NCBI RefSeq assembly: GCF_002355955.1 | Contig: NZ_AP017368.1 | Span: forward strand, 248,001 to 312,000 | Source of the DNA: Candidatus Desulfovibrio trichonymphae | GTDB lineage: Bacteria; Desulfobacterota; Desulfovibrionia; Desulfovibrionales; Desulfovibrionaceae | Reading direction: 5' to 3' | DNA: 64,000 nt | Shown here: one piece after another, positions 8,840-17,763 of the stretch | Position numbering within the stretch: position 1 is the first letter of the stretch | How the letters are laid out: every line of letters begins with the position of its first letter | Translations under genes and position numbers: made by a program | The notes under the pieces: model-generated | What the model saw: the letters and a program-made list of their open reading frames with translations, nothing else | What the model was told of the DNA's origin: nothing | Databases searched by the model: none

Positions 8840-10555
8840 ATGGCGCGGCATTTCAAAAAACGCGAGGCTCGCCGTCTGACGTTTTGTGTGCAGACGGCGA
8901 GCCTCGCGACTTTTTTATTTCTGCTGTTCAGCGTGGCCGGGTCATTGGCGGAACTGTGGCTCCCGGCGGACATTTTTCTGCGTTTGGATCCGCTGGCGGC
9001 CCTGCTCATGCCCACGGCCGACCGGCAATGGGTTCCGACACTTGCGCCCGGTCTCGCGCTTCTGCTTCTGACCGTGGCGGCCGGCCGGTTTTTTTGCGGC
9101 TGGATTTGCCCTTTCGGCGCCACGCTGACACTGATTCGCCGACTGACAAAGTCATTCGCGCCCTGTTTGAAAAAAGACGCCTTGTCCAAGGCGGGATGGC
9201 GGCATATCAAGTATTTCGCCCTGCTGGCTATGCTCGGTGCGGCCGCGCTGGGAGTCAACGATTTTTACTGGGGTTCTCCCATCCCGCTGATAACCCGTTT
9301 TTATGCGCTTCTGCTGCACCCTTTGCTGCTCTTGCTCGGCAATTTCGGTCTGACGGTCGGGCAGCCGTTGTTTGCGGCTTTCGACTGGACAGGCCTGAGT
9401 TACCTGCAGGTGAATTTACGTCGTTTTGACAGCCTGTATTTTCTTTTGGCTTTTTTTGGCACGCTGTTTCTGCTTGAGCACATACGGCCGCGTTTCTGGT
9501 GCCGCTATCTTTGTCCGGCGGGAGGGCTGCTCGCTCTTTTCGCCATACGTCCTTTCTGGCGGCGCAGGGTCGCGGCCTGCACACATTGCGGACGTTGCAT
9601 GCGGGAGTGTCCCTCCGGGGCCATTGACCCGGACACTATGGAAACACGGCACGGTGAATGCTTTGTCTGTCGCGCGTGTGTGACCGCATGCCCCGAGCGC
9701 GGCGTCGCGTTCGGGCGCGGCTCTTTTGCCGCGCTCTCCGGCGGGGCGACTGTGGACGAAGAGGGCGGGCGCGATGCTGTCGGCGTCGGGGCGTCTTCTT
9801 CTCCCCTGCCGTCGCGGCGGGCTTTTTTGGGCGCGACCGGCATGGGCATGCTTTTGGCAGGCGTGCAGCGCTCCGGCGCGCACAGCCTGCTGGGCGCGGA
9901 CAGTCGAGAGGGGATCCTGTCGGCAGCCTGCATCCGTCCGCCCGGAGCAGTGCCGGAATCCCGTTTCTCGGCGCTTTGTCTGCGGTGCGGCGAATGCATG
10001 AAGGTTTGCCCTGCCAATGCTTTGCAGCCTGCGTGGCTGGCTGCCGGGCCGGAAGGTTTGTTCAGTCCTGTGCTCACGCCCAGACTCGGGCCCTGTGAAC
10101 CGGGGTGCAATGCATGCGGCCGTGTGTGCCCCAGCCAGGCCATTGCCGCATTGCCTTTGCCGGAAAAACAATGGGCAAAAGTGGGGACGGCCGTTGTGCT
10201 GCGCGAGCGTTGTCTTGTGTGGGCGGAAGGGCGGCGTTGCATGGTCTGCCAGGAAGTCTGCCCTTATGGCGCGGTAAAGATTTTGCAACAGAAGGGCATT
10301 GCGGCGCCGGCGCCTGTTGTCGACGCGGCACGCTGCTATGGCTGCGGGTATTGCGAACGCCATTGCCCGGTCAGGGTGTCGGCCGTTGTGGTTGAGCCTC
10401 TCAATGCCCTGCGTTTGAACAGAGGATCATATATGGAAGCCGGCATGTCAGCCGGTTTGAGCCTGAAGCCACAGAACAGGGAGGGTGCGGGCGCCGCTCC
10501 TGACAAGACGCGGGCACTGCCGGAAGGCGAACTGCCGCCGGGCTTCAACGAATAG
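8840..10555 (+). CDS. Membrane polyferredoxin, NapH-like and NapG-like halves fused
   Basis: 571 residues. Residues about 1-230 are NapH/YccM-like: several membrane segments plus FFCGWICPFGA (near 90) and FWCRYLCPAGG (near 220). Two [4Fe-4S] motifs follow (CTHCGRCMRECP and CFVCRACVTACP, residues 250-285). Around residue 325 an internal twin-arginine-type segment appears (RRAFLGATGMGMLLAG). Behind it lies a NapG/MauM-like half with further Cys motifs (CLRCGECMKVCP, CNACGRVCP, CMVCQEVCP, CYGCGYCERHCP). It is translationally close to the DUF362 gene. It probably moves electrons between the membrane and periplasm; donor and acceptor are unknown. Confidence 0.75.
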   Translation: MARHFKKREARRLTFCVQTASLATFLFLLFSVAGSLAELWLPADIFLRLDPLAALLMPTADRQWVPTLAPGLALLLLTVAAGRFFCGWICPFGATLTLIRRLTKSFAPCLKKDALSKAGWRHIKYFALLAMLGAAALGVNDFYWGSPIPLITRFYALLLHPLLLLLGNFGLTVGQPLFAAFDWTGLSYLQVNLRRFDSLYFLLAFFGTLFLLEHIRPRFWCRYLCPAGGLLALFAIRPFWRRRVAACTHCGRCMRECPSGAIDPDTMETRHGECFVCRACVTACPERGVAFGRGSFAALSGGATVDEEGGRDAVGVGASSSPLPSRRAFLGATGMGMLLAGVQRSGAHSLLGADSREGILSAACIRPPGAVPESRFSALCLRCGECMKVCPANALQPAWLAAGPEGLFSPVLTPRLGPCEPGCNACGRVCPSQAIAALPLPEKQWAKVGTAVVLRERCLVWAEGRRCMVCQEVCPYGAVKILQQKGIAAPAPVVDAARCYGCGYCERHCPVRVSAVVVEPLNALRLNRGSYMEAGMSAGLSLKPQNREGAGAAPDKTRALPEGELPPGFNE

Positions 10556-10575
10556 CCTTCGCGCCGCGTTGTCCT

Positions 10576-11148
10576 TCAGGCATTGGCGGCATCCTGCAAA
10601 ACGCCGGTGTGACGCGCTGCCGCAGGGGCGCGGGGACGGCATGGATGGGCTGCCAGACGTTTACGGATTTTGCGGTATACGTCCAGAAAACTGAAAACCA
10701 GTTTGTCTGTATGCGGGCTCAGCACGCGTCCGAGCGCATTGATGCGCCGCAACAGACCTTCTGGAGACAGCCCGTCGCACAGCTAGCAGCGGATCACAGC
10801 GCCATATCACGCGCTCCCTGCAGACGCGTTGCGAGAGACGGACAAACGTCTCCACCCGTTCCGCCAGAGGCGGCAGGCCGGGCCAAGGCCTTCTCGCTCA
10901 TAATCATTGAGCGTGAAGTGAAAATAAAATGTGAAACTCGCGCTCGCGACACCCTGCAGCCGGGTCAGGAGGAGGGTGGGGTTTTTGCTCCAGAATACAA
11001 GAATTCCACAGCCCGCGCGCAGGCGTTCAAGAAGCCATTCCACATGCAGAGCGGGGATGTCCGTGGCGCGGCTTGCCGAGATGACAAGCGGGGCAACGGC
11101 GCCGTGCTCCCCATCGGCTGTGGAAACGCTGGTCACTGATGAAAACAT
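10576..11148 (-). pseudogene. DUF1848 family protein, degraded
   Basis: The first part reads VISASRATDIPALHVEWLLERLRAG, then jumps directly to CGILVFWSKNP and later FHFTLNDYE, the DUF1848 signature blocks. About 20 residues normally between the first two blocks are missing. The frame then shifts: METFVRLSQRVCRERVIWRCDPLL is in another frame, and VFSFLDVYRKIRKRL in yet another, ending at TGA 10576-10578. At least one internal deletion and two frameshifts make this a pseudogene. The intact family may bind a metal cluster through C-terminal Cys residues, which are not present here. Confidence 0.7.
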
Positions 11149-11170
11149 GCCCGCGGTCAGGGTGAAAATT

Positions 11171-12037
11171 TCAGACAGGCCGTCGTCCGCAGCGCAGGCC
11201 GGCATATAAAAAGCTCACGGCGAACCAGACGCACGCCACAAGAATAATCGTTGCGCCGGCGGCTGTGGACAGGCTCTCCTGAGCTGAGAGCGTGATCCCG
11301 GTTAAAGCGGAAGTCAGCCCGACGAATATCGCCCACCAGAACATGCCTCCGGCTGTCCCGGCAAGATTGCGGGCCGTCGCCGCCGGCACGATCAGCAGGG
11401 CCGTGACCAGCAAAATGCCGACGGCCCGGACGGAAAAGGCGACGACCAGAGCGAGCATGCTGACGAAACAATACTGCCAGAAGGCGGTGCGCACGCCCTG
11501 GGCCTTTGCCGTAACCGGATTGAGGGCAATGGAGAGCAGACGGTTGTACCCTGTGATCTGGAACAGGAGCATGGCCGGGAAAAGCAGGACAAGAAAGGCG
11601 ATCTCGCCTTCGCTGATCGTTAGAATATCCCCATAGAGAAATTGCTGCATGTCGCGGGCCATGCCGCTGAAGCGGCTGACAACGGCCAGGCCGAACGCGA
11701 TTGCGGCGGAAAAAACAATGCCGATGACGGTATCTGCGGACAGTCTGCTTTTTCGGCGTACAGCCATAATGGTCATGCCCATCAGCACACCGAAAAGCGG
11801 CATGCTCAGCCTCGGATTGATGTCAAAAAGCAGTCCAAGAGCAACGCCGGTCAAGGCGGAATGGCCGATGGCGTCAGAAAGAAACGCCATGCGAAAGGTG
11901 ATTGCTTCCACACCAAGCACGGATGTCATTGGGACAAGCAGCAGGAGCGCCAGAACAGCCCGTTGCATGAAGTGAACCTGCATGCAGTCCAGAGGCAGGA
12001 GCGCAATGACCGCATAGATCGGAGAAAAGTCAGGCAT
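11171..12037 (-). CDS. znuB: Zinc/manganese ABC transporter permease
   Basis: Membrane permease of the ABC-3 family (about 288 residues, roughly eight hydrophobic helices). Visible family segments are FLSDAIGHSALTGVALG near residue 55 and LVTALLIVPAATARNLA near 220. The ATG at 12035-12037 overlaps the 3' end of znuC by 8 bases, so the two are coupled; a longer open frame upstream lies inside znuC. With znuA and znuC it forms a complete high-affinity divalent-metal importer. Zn is the likely substrate, but Mn cannot be excluded from sequence. Confidence 0.88.
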   Translation of the reverse strand: MPDFSPIYAVIALLPLDCMQVHFMQRAVLALLLLVPMTSVLGVEAITFRMAFLSDAIGHSALTGVALGLLFDINPRLSMPLFGVLMGMTIMAVRRKSRLSADTVIGIVFSAAIAFGLAVVSRFSGMARDMQQFLYGDILTISEGEIAFLVLLFPAMLLFQITGYNRLLSIALNPVTAKAQGVRTAFWQYCFVSMLALVVAFSVRAVGILLVTALLIVPAATARNLAGTAGGMFWWAIFVGLTSALTGITLSAQESLSTAAGATIILVACVWFAVSFLYAGLRCGRRPV

Positions 12038-12986
12038 ACGGACGTTCCCCGGCTGCGTGTGCCTGCGTTGCGCCCGCGTCTCCTTGCGCGGCATGTGGTG
12101 AACAGCCGTTGCATGCCCTCGGACACGGCCTGTCCGAGGGCGGATGATCAGGACCGTCAAGCGCGCCGCACTGCGGGCAGGCGGGGTCCGCGACGTCACA
12201 CTGATCAGGGTAGAGATGAATAGGCGCGCCGAAGAGGCGCAACAGCGTCGCGGCCGTCAGCGTGGCGCGTGGCGCGCCCTGTGCGCATACGCTTTTGTTC
12301 AGGCAGATTATGTGCGTCGCATGATGGGCCGCGAGGGGCAGATTATGGCTGACCATAAGCTGGGTAAAATTGCGGGCAATGCGCGCCGTGTTCAGGACTT
12401 CCCAGAAGAGTCGTTCTCCCCGCATGTCCACGCCGCCGGCCGGTTCGTCCAGCAACAGCAGGTCCGGCTCTCCGGCCAGAGCGGCGGCCAGCAGGACGCG
12501 CCGCAACTCCCCGCCGGAAAGCTCGCCAATGCGGCGTCGCGCCAGATGCCCGGCCTGTACCAAAGACAGCATTTCAAGAGAGCGTACGCGCGCCTCGGGC
12601 CTGACGCCGAGCCAGAGAGGCCGTCGCTGGCAGTCCAGGGCAAGGAATTCACCGACAAGCAAAGGCAGGCCGCTGTCTGTCCGCAATTGTTGCGGCACAT
12701 ATCCGATGCGCGGAGGCGCCCCGTTTTTTCCCGCAGCGAGGCATATTCTGCCGGAATAAGGCACAGCGCCGACCAGACAGAGCAGGAGCGTTGTTTTTCC
12801 GGCGCCGTTCGGGCCTGTCAGCACGGTTGAACCGCCGCGCGGCACTGTGGCGCAGATATCCTCAAGTATCTGATTCTGTCCGAAGCGAACGCCCAGGTGT
12901 TCAAATTTCAGGAAGGCCGGAGGCGATTCAGCGGGGATCAAAATAACGCTCAAGTGTTTGGCAGTTGGCGGACATGACAGTTTCAT
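12030..12986 (-). CDS. znuC: Zinc/manganese ABC transporter ATPase with Cys/His-rich tail
   Basis: Cytoplasmic ATPase of the Znu-type importer. Walker A GPNGAGKTT, signature LSGGELRR and Walker B LLLLDEPAGG are intact. The start is uncertain. ATG 12986 is given, 59 bases inside znuA; a TTG nearer 12953 is possible, and the real domain begins at FLKFEHLGVRF. The last roughly 60 residues after the ABC fold are unusual: six Cys (DQC, PAC, PQC, PC, AC, NGC) plus several His, ending just past the znuB start. Such a tail could bind metal, but this is inference. Confidence 0.85.
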   Translation of the reverse strand: MKLSCPPTAKHLSVILIPAESPPAFLKFEHLGVRFGQNQILEDICATVPRGGSTVLTGPNGAGKTTLLLCLVGAVPYSGRICLAAGKNGAPPRIGYVPQQLRTDSGLPLLVGEFLALDCQRRPLWLGVRPEARVRSLEMLSLVQAGHLARRRIGELSGGELRRVLLAAALAGEPDLLLLDEPAGGVDMRGERLFWEVLNTARIARNFTQLMVSHNLPLAAHHATHIICLNKSVCAQGAPRATLTAATLLRLFGAPIHLYPDQCDVADPACPQCGALDGPDHPPSDRPCPRACNGCSPHAAQGDAGATQAHAAGERPYA

Positions 12987-13887
12987 ACCAGTCAAGAGGG
13001 GCGTTTTCAGGCCCTGAAGACACAGGATCGAGACTCGCGGCGGGCACGTTTGTTTCCTGGGCCAGCGTTCGGACAAGCCTGTCCGCATACTGCGGATCAG
13101 CGGCGATGAGCGCCGGCCGCTCCCGGCGGACGAGCGCCGTGAGGCGGATGAGTTCGTTCGCCGAAGGCGGCGCGTCTTCATTTGTCTGCATCACGGCCAG
13201 TATCTCCAAACCGGCGTTGGCCGCAAGCCAGAACAGGGAATCGTGCTGCAGCACAATACCCTTGCGCGACGCGACGGCGCCGAGAGCGGCCAGACGTTCG
13301 CCGAGCGCCGTCAGGCGGGTGATATACGCCCCTGCGGCGGCGCAGTAGACATCCGCGTTTGCCGGGTCAATGCGCGCTAGACCTTCGGCTATGGCGCGCG
13401 TCATGATCGCCGCCTGTTTTGGCCCGGAGAAAATATGGGGGTTCATGCCGTCGTGACTGTGCTGGTTGAAGCCGGCTGCAGTTATGTGACGAGGAGATTC
13501 CGGTTGGGGCGGGGTGGCAATGCCGGCGCCGGCGTCAATGATTGTCGGCCCGCCGTTGCTTGCGGCCAGCGGGGCATTGAGAAAATTTTCCATTCCAAGG
13601 CCATTGATGACAAGCGCCGTGGCCCGGGAAAGTTTTTGCATGTCGCGCGGGGTGAGCGCATAGTCATGGGGGCAACCGAAGTTGGTAGGGATGAGCAGCT
13701 CCGTCCTGACGTGGGGGCAGTCATGAACGACGTTGCGTGTGAAAAGCCAGACGGGAAAAGTAGTCGCCAGAACGCGCAGTTCCTTTTCAGGGGCGGCGCG
13801 GACGGATACGCTGAAGAACAGTCCGGCCAGAGCCAGGCATGCCAGAACAAGACTTGGGCAGCGGCGGTTGACTGTTTGTGTGAACAT
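12928..13887 (-). CDS. znuA: Zinc/manganese ABC transporter substrate-binding protein
   Basis: Periplasmic metal-binding component, 319 residues, with a cleavable signal peptide (SVRA-AP). It shows the cluster A-I solute-binding architecture: VLATTFPVWLFTRNV at the start, NPHIFSGPKQA near residue 148, a metal-ligand His in VLQHDSLFWLA near 215, and AADPQYADRLV near 260. Only a short His-containing loop (FNQHSHDGMNPH) is present instead of the long His-rich loop of E. coli ZnuA. First gene of znuA-znuC-znuB, preceded by a good promoter. Confidence 0.87.
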   Translation of the reverse strand: MFTQTVNRRCPSLVLACLALAGLFFSVSVRAAPEKELRVLATTFPVWLFTRNVVHDCPHVRTELLIPTNFGCPHDYALTPRDMQKLSRATALVINGLGMENFLNAPLAASNGGPTIIDAGAGIATPPQPESPRHITAAGFNQHSHDGMNPHIFSGPKQAAIMTRAIAEGLARIDPANADVYCAAAGAYITRLTALGERLAALGAVASRKGIVLQHDSLFWLAANAGLEILAVMQTNEDAPPSANELIRLTALVRRERPALIAADPQYADRLVRTLAQETNVPAASLDPVSSGPENAPLDWYETVMSANCQTLERYFDPR

Positions 13888-13916
13888 GGTTTGAGCCTGT
13901 CTTTTGGTAAGGCAGT

Positions 13917-13945
13917 TTCATAAGGCGTACCGGGGTAGCTGTCAA
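13917..13945 (-). promoter_or_regulatory. Sigma-70 promoter of znuACB
   Basis: Read on the minus strand, TTGACA (13945-13940) is separated by exactly 17 bases from TATGAA (13922-13917), about 30 bases before the znuA ATG. The -35 box overlaps the stop codon of the upstream tsaC gene, so the operon has its own start inside the minus-strand gene block. I did not find a clear Zur box. Confidence 0.65.
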
Positions 13946-14616
13946 GTGTCCGCCCGGCACGCAAATCCCGTTGCGGCCAATGCTTCCGCACTGACGGCGC
14001 CGGCTCGCGCAATGCGCAGATACGGGCGTGTCGCGGTGTCACGGTCGGACACAGGTTCGACAAGCGTGGAAGGGAGGCCGCCGGCGGGCGTGGATCCGCC
14101 TTCAAGAATGCCGCATGGAACCTGCAATGCGCGCAGCGAGGCCAAAAGTTCCCTGTCCAGTTTGTCGGGAGAGCAGACGGGACGGCCGTTGTGCATATTG
14201 GCGCTGCTGGCCGTCAGAACGCCGCCTGAACGCCGCGACAATTCAGCGGCCAGAGGGTGGGAGGTGACCCGTATGGCTATTTTGCCGGCATCATTGACGA
14301 GCGGCGCGGCAAGAGAGGCTCTGGCCGGCAGCAATACCGTCAAGGGGCCGGGCCAGAATCGCGAGAACAGTTTTGCGGGCGCCGCGCTGAGTTGCGCGAC
14401 GGTGTCCGCCTGACGCGCGTCAGCGGCCAAAATCGGCAAAGGCCGCTTTGCCGGGCGTCGTTTTGCCCGGTAAATAAGGGATACGGCCCTTGTGTCGGCG
14501 GCAAGACAGCCGATGGCGTAGAATGTTTCTGTGGGGAAAATCAGTACGCCGCCGCCGCGCAGGCATTCTGCCGCGGACGCGGCGTCCGGCATGCGAAAAA
14601 CGGAACATACAGGCAT
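13942..14616 (-). CDS. tsaC: L-threonylcarbamoyladenylate synthase (TsaC/Sua5/YrdC)
   Basis: Makes threonylcarbamoyl-AMP for the t6A37 modification of ANN-decoding tRNAs. Family motifs are IFPTETFYAIGC near residue 28, KRRPAKRPLPIL (the KRP..PL motif), WPGPLTVLLP near 90 and TASSANMHNG near 135, covering the YrdC fold. About 224 residues; there is no extra Sua5 C-terminal domain. The ATG at 14616 follows the end of the restored pglB frame by about 14 bases; two upstream ATGs (14646, 14676) are possible. Confidence 0.85.
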   Translation of the reverse strand: MPVCSVFRMPDAASAAECLRGGGVLIFPTETFYAIGCLAADTRAVSLIYRAKRRPAKRPLPILAADARQADTVAQLSAAPAKLFSRFWPGPLTVLLPARASLAAPLVNDAGKIAIRVTSHPLAAELSRRSGGVLTASSANMHNGRPVCSPDKLDRELLASLRALQVPCGILEGGSTPAGGLPSTLVEPVSDRDTATRPYLRIARAGAVSAEALAATGFACRADT

Positions 14617-14632
14617 GACAGAAAAACCGTGT

Positions 14633-14792
14633 TCACAGCACTTCATATATTCTTGCGAAAACATTGTCATAAACAAGTTTGAAATAAGGCGAAACGCGCG
14701 CGTCCCGCGGGTCGCCGATCAAAAGCCGCACCATCAGCGAATTATACAGGCCTTCATCCATAACCAGTTTTTCATCGGTAATCCGGTTAAAG
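14633..14792 (-). pseudogene. Out-of-frame C-terminal tail of pglB
   Basis: After the pglB stop at 14787, the other frame continues the same protein for about 50 residues (FFFNRITDEKLVMDEGL, then LMVRLLIGDPRD, ending ARIYEVL). It joins the upstream frame if one base is removed from the A6 run (plus strand) at 14793-14798. It is therefore the natural 3' end of pglB, not a gene of its own. Confidence 0.75.
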
Positions 14793-16907
14793 AAAAAATG
14801 CACGTTTCGTCGTTTCGCCAAAAAAATCGCGTTGTGTTTCAAGATCGGCGTCAGGATTGGCGTCGAACCATTCCTGCACATAATTACGGCGAGTGACGCC
14901 CGTTTCCTCAAAGACGCTGATGGACGAGGCATAGACAGCACCGGCGCCGCCCTCAAGCTGAACGGCCCCTGAATTCAGTTGATAGGCCAGAGCCTGCGGC
15001 ACGATAGACAGCGCCCCTCCCTCTCCCTGACGGGAGATAAAATTCCAGTTGCCGAAATTGCTGATCCAGAAACCAAGACGCAGCATTTCAAAACTGACGA
15101 CAATGAACTGCCGCCTGTTTGTTTCAAGAAGCGCCGTTTCCGGAGAGCGGAGCCTGTCCATCAGCTCCTGAGCCGCATGGCTGTCCATGCCTTCAAAGAC
15201 GTTGCCGGGCTGATTGCCGGCATTGGCTGTATAACATATCAACTGACGGGCAAAGCGCGTGTTGTCTGTGGCAAAAACAGCGGCCGGGAGATACAGTGAA
15301 GGCCCTGCGTGCCGCGCACCGTCAGCGATGGTCGCGCGACGGGCAAAATGGTGTGCGGCATAGCCCCAGTCCCACCAGAGCCAGAGCATGCCGTCCTCAG
15401 GAGTAATGCTTCTCGCCCGTGTGAGCGCTTCGGCATGGCGGCGGTTGATCATGGGCCCTTGGGACATGTCTGAGATGATATTTACAAGCGGCGCTGCCAA
15501 TAAAGCGATTAGAATGGCTGACGTCAGCGCGCCGACGCCCGCTCCCCCCTGTTCTGCGCGAAGCAGTCGCTGTAAAAGCCAGTAGATCGGCAATGTTAAG
15601 CCTATCGCTACAACAGGCGTGCCGAACATGACCATGCGGCCGCCGAATTTTGTGCTCAAAAGTCCAAGCACGGCAAGCGGCAGCAGAAAAAGTGCGCCGG
15701 GCCGTCGAACAACGACAATGCAAAAGCCGGCGAGACCGAGCGCGGCAGCTTCCATCCACGGATGAAAGTAGGCCAGAATCGCTGTAAAGCCGAGATCCTG
15801 CACTTCAATGATGGACTGCGCGACAGAAGGGTACGCCAGGCTTGTGCCGGCACCCGTGCTTTTTACGTCTCCCGCGTGTTTCAGATAGGCGTTCACGTGA
15901 TTGATGATTGCCGTGAGTATTTCACCTTGAATGAAAAGGACCGCTGTGCCCAGCCACAGCAGTGCCGGTATCGCGGGGCGGCGGAGAATGAGCCGCAGCG
16001 TTCCGCCGTTTTTGCTTCCGGCCCATGCGAGAAAAAGGCCGCACACAAGGCCTGCCGGCCCTGTCAGCGCCGGCAGGGCATAGGCCAGAGCCCCCAGCAT
16101 CAGTAAGGCCCGTCGGCCGCGCTGGGCCATCACAAGCCCCATGAAGACAAACAGCGCGATATTGTAGCGGATCAGATACGGAAACACCGAATGCCATTCC
16201 TGTGTCCACCAGGAAAGGATTCCAGAAAGGCTCAGCAATGCCACCCAATGCGGGCGCAACGGGTTGCCGAGGTGACCAGGATGCGTTTTGCCGTCTTTGT
16301 CCGGCTGGGGCAACAGACGCCGCGCCGTTGTAAAACCGGAACTGATAATCAGACGGCGCAGGATCATCTGTGGCAGGAGCATGTATCGCATAGTCCAGCA
16401 GGCCGGCGCCAGACTCATCAGCATGGGGAAAAAAAGCGTCACCAGATCGGTGTCGTAATACCCGAGCAGGGTTCTGCCTAAAAAACCCGGCGCCAGCGTT
16501 GTCAGAAGCCCGGCCGCAAAGCCTGCTTCCATGCTGCCGAATGCCCATACCCAGGCAAAGACAATACAGGCCATCAGACTTGCCAGTATGGCGGGGAACC
16601 AAAAGGCGACAACCGCCGGGCAACTGTGCGCAATTTTTGTTATCAGGCGCAGCATTTCCGCCATGGGGTGGCCTGCGGCAAGGCCGAAGCCTTCAGCGCC
16701 GGCAACCCAGTGATAAGCGTCGTGGGTGGCGAGCAGCCATTCATTGCCTAAACGATATTCCGGGTTCTGCCAGCAGGGCCATTCTGTCATGCGCAACGTA
16801 AAGGCGAACCCGAGCGTTGCCAGCGCCCAGAAGGTGCCGCGCCGCCAAATGCGGAAAGGTCGTGTTCCGCGAACAGACGCGGATGCGAAAAGTGTTTGAA
16901 ACAGCAT
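14787..16907 (-). CDS. pglB: STT3/PglB-type oligosaccharyltransferase, frameshifted near its 3' end
   Basis: Membrane enzyme that transfers a lipid-linked glycan to Asn of exported proteins. It has multiple membrane helices and then a soluble domain with the acceptor-binding WWDWGY motif near residue 510. The metal-site segments are visible: THDAYHW near 60, YYDTDL near 127, and the loop-5 Glu in SIIEVQDLG near 360. The start ATG 16905-16907 lies just after the rsmG stop. The frame stops early at 14787; the missing C-terminus is intact in the next frame (see 14633-14792). Truncation removes about 50 residues outside the known catalytic motifs, so function may persist. Confidence 0.82.
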   Translation of the reverse strand: MLFQTLFASASVRGTRPFRIWRRGTFWALATLGFAFTLRMTEWPCWQNPEYRLGNEWLLATHDAYHWVAGAEGFGLAAGHPMAEMLRLITKIAHSCPAVVAFWFPAILASLMACIVFAWVWAFGSMEAGFAAGLLTTLAPGFLGRTLLGYYDTDLVTLFFPMLMSLAPACWTMRYMLLPQMILRRLIISSGFTTARRLLPQPDKDGKTHPGHLGNPLRPHWVALLSLSGILSWWTQEWHSVFPYLIRYNIALFVFMGLVMAQRGRRALLMLGALAYALPALTGPAGLVCGLFLAWAGSKNGGTLRLILRRPAIPALLWLGTAVLFIQGEILTAIINHVNAYLKHAGDVKSTGAGTSLAYPSVAQSIIEVQDLGFTAILAYFHPWMEAAALGLAGFCIVVVRRPGALFLLPLAVLGLLSTKFGGRMVMFGTPVVAIGLTLPIYWLLQRLLRAEQGGAGVGALTSAILIALLAAPLVNIISDMSQGPMINRRHAEALTRARSITPEDGMLWLWWDWGYAAHHFARRATIADGARHAGPSLYLPAAVFATDNTRFARQLICYTANAGNQPGNVFEGMDSHAAQELMDRLRSPETALLETNRRQFIVVSFEMLRLGFWISNFGNWNFISRQGEGGALSIVPQALAYQLNSGAVQLEGGAGAVYASSISVFEETGVTRRNYVQEWFDANPDADLETQRDFFGETTKRAFFL

Positions 16908-16912
16908 TCCGT

Positions 16913-17566
16913 TCACGCTCCTGACGGTGTAAGCGCCCAGAACCAGCGTTCGTTTCCTGCGATTGTGTATGACTGTACGGCTGTGACGCGCCAAGGCCCG
17001 GGCGGAGAATCCGGCGCGCGCGTCAGCGCGAGAACAATCAGCGCCCCGGAAGGGCGCAGGTGTGGCAACGTCAGGTCAAGCAGGGCACGCCAGGGCATAA
17101 ATGCCCGACTCACAATGCAGTCCGCCGGGCGGCAGCGCCGGGTTTGAAAAAACTGTTCCGCAGGGCCGCGAAAAACGCGCGTGTCGGGCAGCCGCAGGCG
17201 GGAAAGAACGTTTGAAAGAAAAAGCGCCCGTTTTTCGCGACGTTCCACAAAGCAATACACGCCGCGCGGCCGGACAAGACGCAGGGGGAGCCCGGGCAGG
17301 CCGGCGCCGGAACCAAGATCCCAGATCATGGCGTTTTCCGGGAACGGAAGTCTTGTGAGAAAGGCGGACAGATAAAAACTGTCCGCGACAAGTTTCGTCA
17401 GAATTTCCTGCCATGCGCGCAGGCCGACAAGATTGACAACGCTGTTCCACTGACAGAGCATTTCCAGATAGACGGCAAGCGGCTCCAGTATTTCCGAGGG
17501 CAAGGCCATCTTCACAGCCGCGATGAGGCGCGCCAGTTCTGTTCTGTCTACCGTCTGTCGCGGCAT
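16913..17566 (-). CDS. rsmG: 16S rRNA (guanine527-N7)-methyltransferase
   Basis: GidB/RsmG, SAM-dependent, modifies the 530 loop of 16S rRNA. The N-terminus (LAVYLEMLCQWNSVVNLVG) and SAM motif (IWDLGSGAGLPGLPL near residue 80) are typical, followed by FVERREKRALFL and SRAFMPWRALLDL. About 217 residues from ATG 17564-17566, with GAGAGAG upstream. A longer frame to 17668 lacks similarity. First gene of the minus-strand block running to znuB. Confidence 0.9.
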   Translation of the reverse strand: MPRQTVDRTELARLIAAVKMALPSEILEPLAVYLEMLCQWNSVVNLVGLRAWQEILTKLVADSFYLSAFLTRLPFPENAMIWDLGSGAGLPGLPLRLVRPRGVYCFVERREKRALFLSNVLSRLRLPDTRVFRGPAEQFFQTRRCRPADCIVSRAFMPWRALLDLTLPHLRPSGALIVLALTRAPDSPPGPWRVTAVQSYTIAGNERWFWALTPSGA

Positions 17567-17763
17567 ATCATAACTCTCTCGTTGTCCTGTGCCGCATGCA
17601 GCCGGCACTGACCGTATACGCTCCACAACCCGGACTTGCAAGAGTTTCGGGAATGCCGTAAAAATCATGTTTCATAAGGAAATAAGTAATTATATACATC
17701 CATATCTTATAAAACATCGGCGATGTTACGGGGAACAGCCCGTTATTGGGGAGAACCGCATAT

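Noticed and set aside
10609-11139. 176-codon plus-strand frame between the polyferredoxin and znuB
   Set aside because: It is the complement of the DUF1848 pseudogene and has no similarity of its own.
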